Assembly: GCF_003967355.1 (NCBI RefSeq)
Contig: NZ_BIFH01000015.1
Span: 314,888 to 378,887 of the forward strand
DNA from: Embleya hyalina
GTDB taxonomy: Bacteria > Actinomycetota > Actinomycetes > Streptomycetales > Streptomycetaceae
Reading direction: 5' to 3'
DNA length: 64,000 bases
The notes beneath the pieces were generated by a model. It was not told where the DNA came from, searched no databases, and saw only the letters and a list, made by a program, of their open reading frames with translations. The position numbers and the translations under genes are program-made. Of the stretch, positions 33,658-42,385 are shown in pieces. How positions within the stretch are numbered: the stretch's first letter is position 1; each line of letters begins with the position of its first letter.

Positions 33658-34644
33658 TCAGCCGGTGACCCGAACCACGTACTTGCCCGCGCCCCGCCCC
33701 GCGGCGAGCAGGTCGTGCGCGGCCGGAACCTCGGCCAACGAGGACAGTTCGGTGACCGGGAAGTCCAGCCGGTCGCCCGCGAGCAAATCCAGGGTGCCCC
33801 GGATGGCCCTGGCCACCCGCCGGGGCGCTCCCGCGACCAGGCCGCGGTGGCTGAAGCCGGTCACGGTGATGTTGCCGCCGATCAGTCGACCGGCCGGCGG
33901 CATCGGGTCGAGCGCGCCGCCCGAGGCGTTGCCGAACAGCACGATCCGGGCGCCGGTCGCCGCCGCGTCCAGGTCCAGGTCCAGCGCGCTGGTGCCCAGC
34001 GGGTCCAGGATCACATCCACCCCGTGTCCCTCGTTGGCCGCCCGGATGGCCTCCGCGTCCGCCTCGTCCCGCACGAACACCTCGTCGTAGCCGCTCTTGC
34101 GGGCCGCCTCGACCTTCTCCGCCCGGCCCACCGTGCCGATCAGCCGACCACCGCCGAGCAGCGGGACCAGTTGCGCCAGCGCACTGCCGATGCCACCGCT
34201 CGCGGAGTGCACCAGGACACTGTCCCCGGGGGCGAACCGACCCGCCTCGGCCAGCAGCAACATCGCCGTGGCCAGGCCCAGCGGCACCGCCGCCGCCGTG
34301 CGCAGCGACACCTCGGCGGGCACGGTCATGGTCAACCCGGCCCGGGCGATGGCCACTTCGGCGAGGCCGCCGCCGTCGGGCACCGCCGCGACCCGGTCGC
34401 CGACCGCCAGACCGACCACGTCCGCGCCGACCTCGCGCACCGTGCCGGCGACCTCCAGGCCGGGGCGATACGGCCAACTCCGGACATAGCCGGGATCGCC
34501 GCGCCGGGCCATCACGTCCATGAAGTTCAGCCCGGCGTACGCGACGTCGATCGCCACCTCGCCCGCGCCCGGACGAGGCACCTCCACGTCCCCGATCCGC
34601 GACCGGCGCGCGTCCCCCGGCTCGGTCATCAGCAATGCGCGCAT
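33658..34644 (-). CDS. NADPH:quinone oxidoreductase-like MDR protein
   Basis: A 328-residue medium-chain dehydrogenase without the catalytic zinc Cys, so of the quinone-oxidoreductase group. The N-terminal GroES-like domain has YAGLNFMDVMARRG and GLEVAGTVREVG; the Rossmann motif reads VHSASGGIGSALAQL. It probably reduces quinones or enones with NADPH. It is transcribed divergently from an ArsR repressor, with a 16-bp palindrome between them that likely controls both. Confidence 0.88.
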   Translation of the reverse strand: MRALLMTEPGDARRSRIGDVEVPRPGAGEVAIDVAYAGLNFMDVMARRGDPGYVRSWPYRPGLEVAGTVREVGADVVGLAVGDRVAAVPDGGGLAEVAIARAGLTMTVPAEVSLRTAAAVPLGLATAMLLLAEAGRFAPGDSVLVHSASGGIGSALAQLVPLLGGGRLIGTVGRAEKVEAARKSGYDEVFVRDEADAEAIRAANEGHGVDVILDPLGTSALDLDLDAAATGARIVLFGNASGGALDPMPPAGRLIGGNITVTGFSHRGLVAGAPRRVARAIRGTLDLLAGDRLDFPVTELSSLAEVPAAHDLLAAGRGAGKYVVRVTG

Positions 34645-34670
34645 GTCCGTCCCCGTCCACGGTTACGATG

Positions 34671-34686
34671 TTCGACGTACGTCGAA
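34671..34686. promoter_or_regulatory. 16-bp perfect palindrome, probable ArsR operator
   Basis: TTCGACGTACGTCGAA (34671-34686) is a perfect palindrome in the gap between the divergent oxidoreductase and ArsR genes. It is 26 bp from the oxidoreductase start and 99 bp before the ArsR start. Its size and symmetry suit a dimeric winged-helix repressor. Confidence 0.65.
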
Positions 34687-34785
34687 AGTAGTATCACGAC
34701 GATCGGGGACGCCGGGCAAAATCACCGCCAAGGCGGTCGGGGAAATCCTCCGCGCGCCGGGACCCGTGGAGAAGAGGAGCCGCCC

Positions 34786-35130
34786 GTGCCCCGCTCGCAT
34801 GCCCGGCGCCCGGCGCCGGTCCACGTGGCCACCGCCGAGATGAACGTGCTCGACGTCCTGCACGCGCTGTCCGACCCGACCCGGATGACCATCACCCGCA
34901 CGCTCCACGCCGACCCCGAGCGCGCGTGCGGCACGTTCCCGGTCGAGCTGGCCCCGTCCACGCTCAGTCACCACTTCCGGGTGTTGCGCGAGGCGGGCGT
35001 GATCCACCAGCGCGAGGACGGCAACCGCCGACTGACCACACTGCGGCAGGCGGACCTGGAGGAGCGCTTCCCGGGGTTGCTCGCGGCGATCCTGGGGGCG
35101 TACGAACGGCAGGCGGCCGAGGACCGCTGA
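34786..35130 (+). CDS. ArsR/SmtB-family transcriptional repressor
   Basis: A 114-residue winged-helix regulator: VLHALSDPTRMTITRTL, then LAPSTLSHHFRVLREAGVIHQ, the canonical ArsR recognition helix. The GTG at 34786 has a GAGGAG site six bases upstream. The usual metal-sensing CxC motif of ArsR helix 3 is absent; the only Cys is in ERACGTF. It is therefore unlikely to sense arsenic or zinc and more likely responds to an organic or redox signal. The divergent quinone oxidoreductase is the obvious target. Confidence 0.9.
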   Translation: MPRSHARRPAPVHVATAEMNVLDVLHALSDPTRMTITRTLHADPERACGTFPVELAPSTLSHHFRVLREAGVIHQREDGNRRLTTLRQADLEERFPGLLAAILGAYERQAAEDR

Positions 35131-35199
35131 CCCGGACGGGTTCACCTCGGCCGACCCCGGATCGTCACCCGCCGCCCGCCGACCGCCCTCCCCCGTCCG

Positions 35200-35778
35200 C
35201 TATCCGCGCAGCGGCAACGGGAGGGGTACGGCGGGCAGTCCGTCGATGCTCGCGATGTTGTACGGCTTGCTGCCGACGTACTCGACGAACTCCTCGTCGG
35301 TCTTGCGGGCCATGTACTCCTCGTGCAGGGTCCGCTCCTCGCGATAGTCCATGAACGGGACGGCGAAGCCACAGGTGTCGCTGATCAGGTTCGCCCGCAC
35401 CACCACCACCGCGCGCAGCCCGGCGGCGTCCGCGTCACCGAAGCGGGCCACCAGGTCGGCGAAGCGCGGGTCGTCGCGGAAGACCGGCTCGCCCGTGCCG
35501 TGTACCCGGACGATCTTCGGCGGCCCCTCGAACGCGCACCACATCAGCGTGATCCGGCCGTTCTCCCGCAGGTGCGCGATGGTCTCGGCGTGGCTGCCGC
35601 CGAAGTCCAGGTAGGCCACGGTCCGTTCGTCCAACACGACGAGGGTGCCGGCCCGCCCCTTGGGCGACACGTTGACATGGCCGTCGTCGGCGAGCGGCGC
35701 GCTCCCCACGAAGAAGACGGGCTGGGCCTCGATGAACTCACGCAGTCGGTCGTCGATCCGCTCGTACGTTTTTCCCAT
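35200..35778 (-). CDS. pyridoxamine 5'-phosphate oxidase-fold FMN protein
   Basis: A 192-residue split-barrel protein: VFFVGSAPLADDGHVNVSPKG at the N-terminus, then VAYLDFGGSHAETIAHL and the C-terminal SDTCGFAVPFMDY segment. This combination is the pyridoxamine-oxidase-related group of unknown substrate, not the B6 biosynthetic enzyme. The ATG at 35778 is chosen; longer in-frame starts add non-conserved residues. It is monocistronic on the minus strand. Confidence 0.87.
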   Translation of the reverse strand: MGKTYERIDDRLREFIEAQPVFFVGSAPLADDGHVNVSPKGRAGTLVVLDERTVAYLDFGGSHAETIAHLRENGRITLMWCAFEGPPKIVRVHGTGEPVFRDDPRFADLVARFGDADAAGLRAVVVVRANLISDTCGFAVPFMDYREERTLHEEYMARKTDEEFVEYVGSKPYNIASIDGLPAVPLPLPLRG

Positions 35779-35922
35779 GTCCGCATTATCCGACGTGGGT
35801 CGTTCGAGCCCAGGCAATATCCGGTCCGTCTCGATCGGCGGACGCACATCCCGCCACATGGACACCTGAAACCCGCTCGACCGGCGGCGATCCGTCACCG
35901 TCGGCCAGGGGCGCCCGTGACG

Positions 35923-37452
35923 TCAGTACGCCCGGACCGCCGCCCGAACCCCCGCGAGCGCGGTCGGCGCCACCGAGACCGCGTCGCAGCCGAGCCGGAC
36001 CAGATGCGGCAGGACCGCCGGATCCGCCGCCGCGTCGCCGCACAGCGACACCGCGCGCCCGTGCGCGTGGCCCGCCCGGATGGTCTGCGCGATCGCGTCC
36101 AACACCGTCGGGTGCGCGGCCGACGCGGGCGTCAGCCGGGGGTCGTCCCGGCTCAGCCCGAGCAGCCGCGAGGTGAGGTCGTTGGTGCCCAGGGACAGGA
36201 AGTCGGCGTGCTCGGCCAGATCGTCCACCTGGTCCAGCACCTGGGGCAGTTCGACCATCGCGCCCAACGGCGGCGGAACCAGGCCCAGGCTCGCGCACGC
36301 GTCGGCGAGCAGGCCGCGCACGTGCTTGATCCGCCGGGGATGGTCGACCATCGGCAGCAGCAGCGCCACCTCGACCCCCGTGTCGCTCGCCGCACGCATC
36401 ACGCCGCGCAGTTGTGCGGTCAGCGCGTCGGGTCCGGGCAGCGTGATCCGCCGGTCGCGCAGGAACGGCGGGCGTTTGTCGCCGGTGAAGTCGAGCGTGC
36501 GCACCACCACCAACCCCGGCGGTACCGCGGCCAGCACCGGGGTCAACATCGCCACGTGCCGTTCCTCGTCCGGCCAGCCGAACTCCTCGGTCAGAAAAGG
36601 CAGTTCGGTACGCAGCAGGCCCACCCCCTCGGAGCCCGCCTCACCCGCCGCGAGCGCGTCCGTCACGGTCGCCACATTGGCCCGCACCCGGATCCGGCGC
36701 CCGTCCCGGGTGATCGCCTGCCCCGCGCCGCCACCGGGCACCCGCCGCGGCGCCGGGATGGTCCGTACGCCCGCGCCCGCGTTGGCCTCGACCGTGCCCG
36801 CCTCGCCGTCCACCAGAATCAGGTCCTCGGCCAGCTCGGCCAGCGCCGCCAGCGGGATGCCGAGGACCAGCGGGATACCCAACGAGCGGGCCACGATGGC
36901 CAGATGCCCGGTCGGCCCGCCCCGCTCGGACACCGCCGCCGCCGGCCGCGCGCCGCGCAGCAGGTCCATCGCGGCCAGTTCCTCCCCGACCAGCACCGCC
37001 GGCGCCCCGCCCGGCGGTCGGCCGCCCGCCGGGTCCTCGCCGCGCAGCAGCGCGTCGGCCTGGCGGCCGATGTCGCGCACGTCCACCGCTCGCTCGGCGA
37101 GCAGTTCGTCGTCGAAACCGGCCACCACGTCGGCGAATTCGCGCACCGCCTCGGCCAGCGCGTCGATCGGCGCCAGGCCCGCCGCGAGGTGTCGGGCCGC
37201 GCCGTCGCGCAGTTCGCGATCCCGGGCGATCAGCGCGGCGAACTCGACGATGTCGGCCTCCGCCGCCCGTCCGCGCGTGCGCAGCGCCCCGGCCAGGTCG
37301 TCCATGTGCCGGGCCACGGTGTCCAGCGCGGCCGGGATGTCGGTCGGCGGCGCCGGGTCCGGCCGGGCGGCCGGTGAGCCGACCCGGGCCGCCACCAGGC
37401 GGCCGACCGCGGACCCCGGCGCGGCTCCCGTGCCGCGCAGTACCGCGCTCAC
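35923..37452 (-). CDS. PEP-utilising Enzyme I-like phosphotransferase
   Basis: A 509-residue protein with the layout of PTS Enzyme I: an HPr-binding helical region (about residues 30-130), a phospho-His swivel (SERGGPTGHLAIVARSLGIP) and a TIM-barrel PEP domain with GTNDLTSRLLGLSRDD and the catalytic Cys in VSLCGDAAADP. In Enzyme I the swivel motif is GGxTSHxAIxAR; here Ser before the His is Gly (TGH), and the protein is about 60 residues shorter than typical EI. The GTG at 37452 has a weak ribosome site. No HPr gene is beside it. It is either a divergent EI or a regulatory PTS paralogue. Confidence 0.78.
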   Translation of the reverse strand: MSAVLRGTGAAPGSAVGRLVAARVGSPAARPDPAPPTDIPAALDTVARHMDDLAGALRTRGRAAEADIVEFAALIARDRELRDGAARHLAAGLAPIDALAEAVREFADVVAGFDDELLAERAVDVRDIGRQADALLRGEDPAGGRPPGGAPAVLVGEELAAMDLLRGARPAAAVSERGGPTGHLAIVARSLGIPLVLGIPLAALAELAEDLILVDGEAGTVEANAGAGVRTIPAPRRVPGGGAGQAITRDGRRIRVRANVATVTDALAAGEAGSEGVGLLRTELPFLTEEFGWPDEERHVAMLTPVLAAVPPGLVVVRTLDFTGDKRPPFLRDRRITLPGPDALTAQLRGVMRAASDTGVEVALLLPMVDHPRRIKHVRGLLADACASLGLVPPPLGAMVELPQVLDQVDDLAEHADFLSLGTNDLTSRLLGLSRDDPRLTPASAAHPTVLDAIAQTIRAGHAHGRAVSLCGDAAADPAVLPHLVRLGCDAVSVAPTALAGVRAAVRAY

Positions 37453-37721
37453 GCGACCCGGACGCGGTCGCGGCCGGCGCAGTGCAGCTCTCCCACGGTG
37501 TGTCCTCTTCCTTCCACGTCGTCCCACCCGCCGCAGACCGGCACGCGTGCCCGCGGGCACGCGAGTTCGACCCGGCGGACGACAAACCGCCCGGTCCAGG
37601 CACACAGTCTGGTGGACACGCGGACGCTGTCCAGCCGAGCCGCGCACAAAGCGGGCGGACGGGGACGACGGGGCACGACGCGGGAACGTGGGTGACGCGG
37701 CGAACGGGCCCGCCGGCCGGG

Positions 37722-38225
37722 TCAGGCGGTGTCGTCGGCCTCGCGGTAGCGCACGGCGGAGAGGTCGTCGACGAAGCGGCCCATCAGCGCGCCGAGGGCG
37801 GCGAGGTCCTCGTCGGACCAGCCGGACAGCGCCTCCTCGAAGTGCCGATCCCGCACCCGACGCAGCCGGCGCACCACGCCGCGGCCCTTGGGGGTGAGGC
37901 CGACCCGGGTGATCCGGCCGTCGCGCGCGTCGGTGGTCCGGGTGACCAACTCGTCCGCCTCCAGCTTGCGCAGCTCCCGGCTGACCAGCGACATGTCCAT
38001 CCGGGCGAGTTTGGCCAGATCGCCGATCGCCAGACCGCCGCCGCCCGCCTGCAACCGGGCCAGCAACACCACGGCCGGCTGCGAGACCTGGGCGCGCGAG
38101 GCGCTGGTGAGCTCACCGTGCACGCGGCGGCTCTGTTGCAGCCGGATCAGGCGTTCGAGCGCGGTCTGGACGTGGTGCCGCGACTCCTGTCGTTCCGGAG
38201 TGGGCGACTCGGCTGACGGGGGCAC
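37722..38225 (-). CDS. MarR-family transcriptional regulator
   Basis: A 167-residue winged-helix regulator: LQAGGGGLAIGDLAKLARMD, then MSLVSRELRKLEADELVTRT and the wing DARDGRITRVGLTPKG, which carries the conserved D-R-x-G motif. The GTG at 38225 is supported by GGAGGA eight bases upstream, although the frame is open to 38447. It is divergent from the SDR gene at 38438 across a 212-bp gap; control of that gene is likely by position only. Confidence 0.9.
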   Translation of the reverse strand: MPPSAESPTPERQESRHHVQTALERLIRLQQSRRVHGELTSASRAQVSQPAVVLLARLQAGGGGLAIGDLAKLARMDMSLVSRELRKLEADELVTRTTDARDGRITRVGLTPKGRGVVRRLRRVRDRHFEEALSGWSDEDLAALGALMGRFVDDLSAVRYREADDTA

Positions 38226-38437
38226 TGGACGAGTCCTCCGGGAGGGAAACAACGCCGTACGGTTTCGTATGGCGGAGGCGGGCGTTCCACAGTCTAGGTG
38301 CGCGCCCCTACCGGTCGAAGGTAATTGATGGAGTCCAGCATTGACACGTGTAGGGGCCGGTGGTTGGCTGCGCGCGTCATGATCGACGCCGGGACCAGGA
38401 CCGTCGTCGAACCGATCGATTCCCCCGGGAGACCCGC

Positions 38438-39199
38438 GTGTTCGCACTCGACGGCAGGGCCGCGCTGGTGACCGGCGCGGGGCAGGGCGTCGGCGCGGGC
38501 ATCGCCCGACTGCTCGCCGCGCAGGGCGCGATCGTGGCCGTGAACGACCTCGACGCCGAGCGCGCCGAGCAGACCTCGGCCACGATCCGCGACGCCGGCG
38601 GCCGGGCGTACCCCGCCGTGTTCGACGTGACCGACCCCAGGGCCGCGCTTTTGGCGATCCGCGCCTTCGAGCGCGCCGTCGCGCCGGTCGACATCCTGGT
38701 CAACAACGCCGGCAACGGCGGCGCCGAGGGATTTCGCCCGACCCGGTTCCGGCAGACCGTGCCCGAGGACTGGCAACGTTTCGCCGACGTCAACCTGTTC
38801 GGCGTGATGGCGTGCACCAAGGCGGTACTCGACGGGATGTGCGCGCGCCGCTTCGGACGGGTGATCACCATCGCCTCGACCGCCGGGGTGAGCGGCCAGG
38901 GGTTCGGCATCTCGCTGTACGGGGCCGCGAAGGGCGGCGCCATCGCCTTCATGCGCCACCTCGCGATGGAGACCGCGCGCGACGGCGTGACCGCGAACAC
39001 GGTCGCGCTCGGTCTGATGGACCCGCGCCCCAGCGGTCGCGAGCTCGCGCACACCGCCGGGCAGGCCGAGCGCATACCGGTGGGCCGCCTGGGCACCCCC
39101 GAGGACGCCGGCGCGATCTGCGCGTTCCTCGCCTCGACCGAAAGCGCCTGGATCACCGGCCAGACCCTCCAGGTCAACGGCGGCGCGATCACCACCTGA
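38438..39199 (+). CDS. short-chain dehydrogenase/reductase
   Basis: A 253-residue classical SDR: cofactor motif TGAGQGVG at about residues 13-20, NNAG in VDILVNNAGNGG, catalytic Ser in TIASTAGV and YxxxK in LYGAAKGG. An Asp after the second beta strand (VNDLD) favours NAD over NADP. The GTG at 38438 follows GGGAGA. Its context, between a divergent MarR regulator and a P450 gene, suggests oxidation of a hydroxylated intermediate; the substrate is unknown. Confidence 0.92.
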   Translation: MFALDGRAALVTGAGQGVGAGIARLLAAQGAIVAVNDLDAERAEQTSATIRDAGGRAYPAVFDVTDPRAALLAIRAFERAVAPVDILVNNAGNGGAEGFRPTRFRQTVPEDWQRFADVNLFGVMACTKAVLDGMCARRFGRVITIASTAGVSGQGFGISLYGAAKGGAIAFMRHLAMETARDGVTANTVALGLMDPRPSGRELAHTAGQAERIPVGRLGTPEDAGAICAFLASTESAWITGQTLQVNGGAITT

Positions 39200-39312
39200 G
39201 GCCCCCGTCCGACCCCCGCGAAAACGTACGCGCGCCCCTGGATCGTCGGCCCCATGTGTGCTGCACTGATTACCGAACCCGCGAGTAACAACGCGCGATC
39301 GGAGTGAGCGGC

Positions 39313-40614
39313 ATGACGGCCGAGACGGCTGAACCGAGCACGACCGACCCGAACCCGAGGACCTGGCCCACCGACGTCCCGCTCGCGGACCTGGACTTCT
39401 GGTCGGGCCCGCCGGCCACGCGCGAGCGGGGCTTCGCCCGGCTGCGGGCCACATGGCCGATGCCCTACTACCCGGAGCCGGAGAGCCCGCTGGAGCCCGG
39501 CCCCGGCTTCTGGGCGCTGACCCGGCACGCCGACGTCGCGGAGGCGACCCGGCGTCCGGAGGACTTCTGTTCGGGGCGGGGCGCGACCCACATACCCGAC
39601 TTCCCGCCGGGTTTCGGCGAGTTCTTCGGTTCCATGATCGAGATGGACGACCCCAGGCACCAGCGCCTGCGCCGGATCGTCGCCCGCGCCTTCACGCCCA
39701 GGATGATCAAGCAGTTCTCCGACGACGTGGACCGTACCGCCCGGACCATCGTCGACGACGTGGCCGAACGCGGCTCCTGCGACTTCGTCACAGAGGTCGC
39801 CGCCCGCCTGCCGCTCGACGTCATCTGCGACATGATGGGCGTGCCGAGCGCGGATCGCCGCTTCGTCTTCGAGCGCTCCAACGTGCTCCTCGGCGTCGCG
39901 GACCCGGAATACGTGCCCCAGGAGAACGGCGTCCACATCGAGGCGCTGCTCACGGCCGGTGCCGAACTCGCCGAACTGATGCGGGACCTGGCCGAGTTCC
40001 GGCGCGGCACCCCCACCGACGACGTGACCTCCGCGCTGGTCAACGCGGAGATCGACGGGGAGAGCCTGAACGCGGACGAACTGGCCTCGTTCTTCATCCT
40101 GCTGCTCGCCGCCGGCAACGAGACCACCCGCAACGCGATCTCGCACGGCCTGTGGCTGCTGACCGAGAACCCCGACCAACACCGATTGTGGCGCACCGAC
40201 TTCGAGCGATACGCGCCGACCGCCGTGGAGGAGATCGTCCGACTCGCCTCGCCGGTGGTGTGGATGCGACGCACCGCCGTCCGGGACACCGAGCTGAACG
40301 GCAAGCGGGTCCGGGACGGCGACAAACTGCTGCTGTTCTACTGGTCGGCGAACCGGGACGAGGCGGTGTTCGCCGACCCGGAGCGGTTCGACCTCACCCG
40401 CGACCCCAACCCACATGTCGGCTTCGGCGCACGCGGCCCGCACTTCTGCCTCGGCGCACACCTGGCCCGCCGCGAAATCACCCTCCTGTTCCGGGAGTTG
40501 CTACACCGACTGCCCGACATCCGGGCGGTGGGCGAACCACAGCGACTGCGCTCGATGTTCATCAACGGCATCAAGCACATGAACTGCGAATTCACCCCCG
40601 CCCCACGCCCCTGA
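39313..40614 (+). CDS. cytochrome P450 (CYP125/CYP142-like)
   Basis: A 433-residue soluble bacterial P450. The I-helix oxygen motif reads AAGNETTRN (about residues 267-275), the ExxR is in EEIVRLASP, and the haem-binding loop is FGARGPHFCLGAHLAR with the ligand Cys379. The C-terminal MFINGIKHMNCEFTP resembles CYP124, CYP125 and CYP142 of steroid-degrading actinobacteria, which hydroxylate terminal methyl groups of sterol or terpenoid side chains. The ATG at 39313 has GGAG eight bases upstream; the GTG at 39304 is an alternative. No ferredoxin gene is adjacent. Confidence 0.9.
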   Translation: MTAETAEPSTTDPNPRTWPTDVPLADLDFWSGPPATRERGFARLRATWPMPYYPEPESPLEPGPGFWALTRHADVAEATRRPEDFCSGRGATHIPDFPPGFGEFFGSMIEMDDPRHQRLRRIVARAFTPRMIKQFSDDVDRTARTIVDDVAERGSCDFVTEVAARLPLDVICDMMGVPSADRRFVFERSNVLLGVADPEYVPQENGVHIEALLTAGAELAELMRDLAEFRRGTPTDDVTSALVNAEIDGESLNADELASFFILLLAAGNETTRNAISHGLWLLTENPDQHRLWRTDFERYAPTAVEEIVRLASPVVWMRRTAVRDTELNGKRVRDGDKLLLFYWSANRDEAVFADPERFDLTRDPNPHVGFGARGPHFCLGAHLARREITLLFRELLHRLPDIRAVGEPQRLRSMFINGIKHMNCEFTPAPRP

Positions 40615-41077
40615 CCACAAGGCCACCCCCACCCCCGACAACACAACAAAGCAAAGCCGCGACCCACAACACCACCGACGGAACCGAAGCCCGGCGCCAC
40701 ACAGCGGCAAAGCGCAGCGGAACCGCGCTCGGTGAAGCGTGACGGAACCCGAGCCTGGTGCCCGGCAGCGATGGACGCCAGCCGAGCCGCAACCCACCGC
40801 GCCATCGGTGGAGCGCAGCGGAACCGGGTTCGGGGCGCGCCACCGGGGGCGTAGTGAATTACGGCTCCTCTGCGCTTCACCGCGCGGCACCGGGCTCCGA
40901 TTCCGCTTCGCTCGACCGGTGGTGCAGTGGACTACGGCTCCGCTCGAATCAGCCCTCGGACGCAGGTGGCCCGGCCTCGGCCGCAGACCAGGCTGCCGTC
41001 CCGGGCGTCGAGTCGCCTTCCGACTCGCACGCAAGCTCGGCTTCGCCCTCGGATGCCGACTCGGACACGGACTCGCC
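40615..41077. repeat. 463-bp gene-free spacer with degenerate short repeats
   Basis: No gene is supported here. The spacer contains imperfect direct repeats: GCGCAGCGGAACCG occurs near 40712 and again near 40812, and a GTAGTGAATTACGGCTCC-like segment near 40852 is echoed by GCAGTGGACTACGGCTCC near 40923. It separates the convergent P450 and YidB-like genes. No clear terminator hairpin was found. Confidence 0.5.
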
Positions 41078-42277
41078 TCAGCTGTCAGGCTCGGCGTCCG
41101 ACCCAGGCTTGGGCCCACCGTCCGACTCGGCCTCGGGCCCGGCATCCGACGCAGGCTTCGGCGCTGCATCCGGACCAGGTTTGGGCCCACCGCCCGACCC
41201 AGGCTTGGGCACGGTGCCCGATCCAGGCTTGGGCCCGCCGTCCGACTCGGCCTTGGGCCCGTCGTCCGACGCAGGCTTCGGCGCTGCATCCGGCTCAGGC
41301 TTGGGCCCACCGCCCGACCCAGACTTGGGCGGGCCGTCCGACCCAGACTTGGGCGCGGCGTCCGACCCAGACTTGGGCGCGGCGTCCGACCCAGGCTTGG
41401 GCCCACCGCCTGACCCAGGCTTGGGCGCGGCATCCGGCTCAGGCTTGGGCCCACCGCCCGACCCTGACTTGGGCGGGCCGTCCGACCCAGACTTGGGCGC
41501 GGCACCCGACCCAGGCTTGGGCCCACCGCCTGACCCAGGCTTGGGCGCGGCATCCGGCTCAGGCTTGGGTCCGCCGCCCGACCCAGACTTGGACCGGGCG
41601 TCCGACCCAGGCTTGGGCCCGGCGTCCGCCCCGGCCCTGGGTGCGGGCTCGGCCTCGCTGTCGGACTCGTCTCCGGCCGCCGTCTCGGCGCCGGTCGCGG
41701 CATCGGCCCCCGACCCCGCCCCGGTCCCGGCCTCCGCCGCAGCCGGTTCGACGCCCGGCTCCGCCCCGGCGCCCGACCCCGGACCCGGCTCCACGGCCGA
41801 CTCCGCCCCCGAACCGGCCTCGGAAGCCCCCGGCGGAGGCGGCGCCGCCGGGGCCGCCGGGGCCGATGTCGGGTCGATCAGCGCGTCGATTCGCTCGGCG
41901 GGTGGCAACTCGCCTCCGGGGGTTACCGCGTCCACCACGCTCGGCAGTGTCGCGGCGAGCGCGGCGGCGGTCTCCTCCTTGGTCAGGCCCGCCCGGCCGG
42001 CCAGGCGGACCATCTCGTCCTCGCCGAGCGCGTCCGTGAGTTCCTTGCCGCTCACCGGCTGGTTGCGGCCGGTGTCCACCCACGACTGGGCCTGCTCGTC
42101 GAGTCCGCCGTCCCGCAGTCGCTGCACCAGCGTCCCCAGGCCGCCGGAGCCGCCCTGTCGACTCAGCAGGCCGAGCAGTACCCCCGCCAGCGCCCCGTTC
42201 CGACCGCCGCCCGGCCCACCGAGCAGGCCGCCCAGGATGCCGCCGAGTCCGCCGGGGAGGCCCATTCCGCCGCTCAT
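41078..42277 (-). CDS. YidB-like (DUF937) protein with 22 octapeptide repeats
   Basis: A 399-residue protein in two parts. Residues 1-145 form a Gly-rich start (GLGGILGGLLGGPGGG) and a YidB/DUF937-like helical domain (WVDTGRNQPVSGKELTDALG, then LTKEETAAALAATLPSVVD). After an Ala/Pro linker, the C-terminal 180 residues are 22 consecutive octapeptides of the form PKPGSDAA or PKSGSGGG, ending PDS. YidB function is unknown. No signal peptide or membrane helix is evident, so the tail is probably an intracellular disordered extension. The ATG at 42277 follows GGGAGAA. Confidence 0.78.
   Translation of the reverse strand: MSGGMGLPGGLGGILGGLLGGPGGGRNGALAGVLLGLLSRQGGSGGLGTLVQRLRDGGLDEQAQSWVDTGRNQPVSGKELTDALGEDEMVRLAGRAGLTKEETAAALAATLPSVVDAVTPGGELPPAERIDALIDPTSAPAAPAAPPPPGASEAGSGAESAVEPGPGSGAGAEPGVEPAAAEAGTGAGSGADAATGAETAAGDESDSEAEPAPRAGADAGPKPGSDARSKSGSGGGPKPEPDAAPKPGSGGGPKPGSGAAPKSGSDGPPKSGSGGGPKPEPDAAPKPGSGGGPKPGSDAAPKSGSDAAPKSGSDGPPKSGSGGGPKPEPDAAPKPASDDGPKAESDGGPKPGSGTVPKPGSGGGPKPGPDAAPKPASDAGPEAESDGGPKPGSDAEPDS
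41090..41617 (-). repeat. 24-bp tandem repeat array (22 units) within the YidB-like gene
   Basis: The repeats encode octapeptides in a single frame with no interruption. A higher-order unit (PKSGSGGG, PKPEPDAA, PKPGSGGG, PKPGS-AA) recurs, showing growth by block duplication. The copy number should be prone to slippage and may differ among strains. Confidence 0.9.
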
Positions 42278-42385
42278 CCGTCTTCTCCCTGCACAGGTAG
42301 CCCGATCAGGCTCCCATAGTGGGGTAAATAGGACAGTAGTTCGCGGTGGGCACGTCGGCAGTACGCCCATCGGGCGACGAGTCGA

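Noticed and set aside
37449-37721. An HPr gene next to the Enzyme I-like gene
   Set aside because: No frame has the HPr phospho-His motif or length; the short frames here are shadows.
41090-41617. Regular repeats resembling a CRISPR array
   Set aside because: The units are contiguous 24-bp coding repeats with no spacers and no cas genes nearby.
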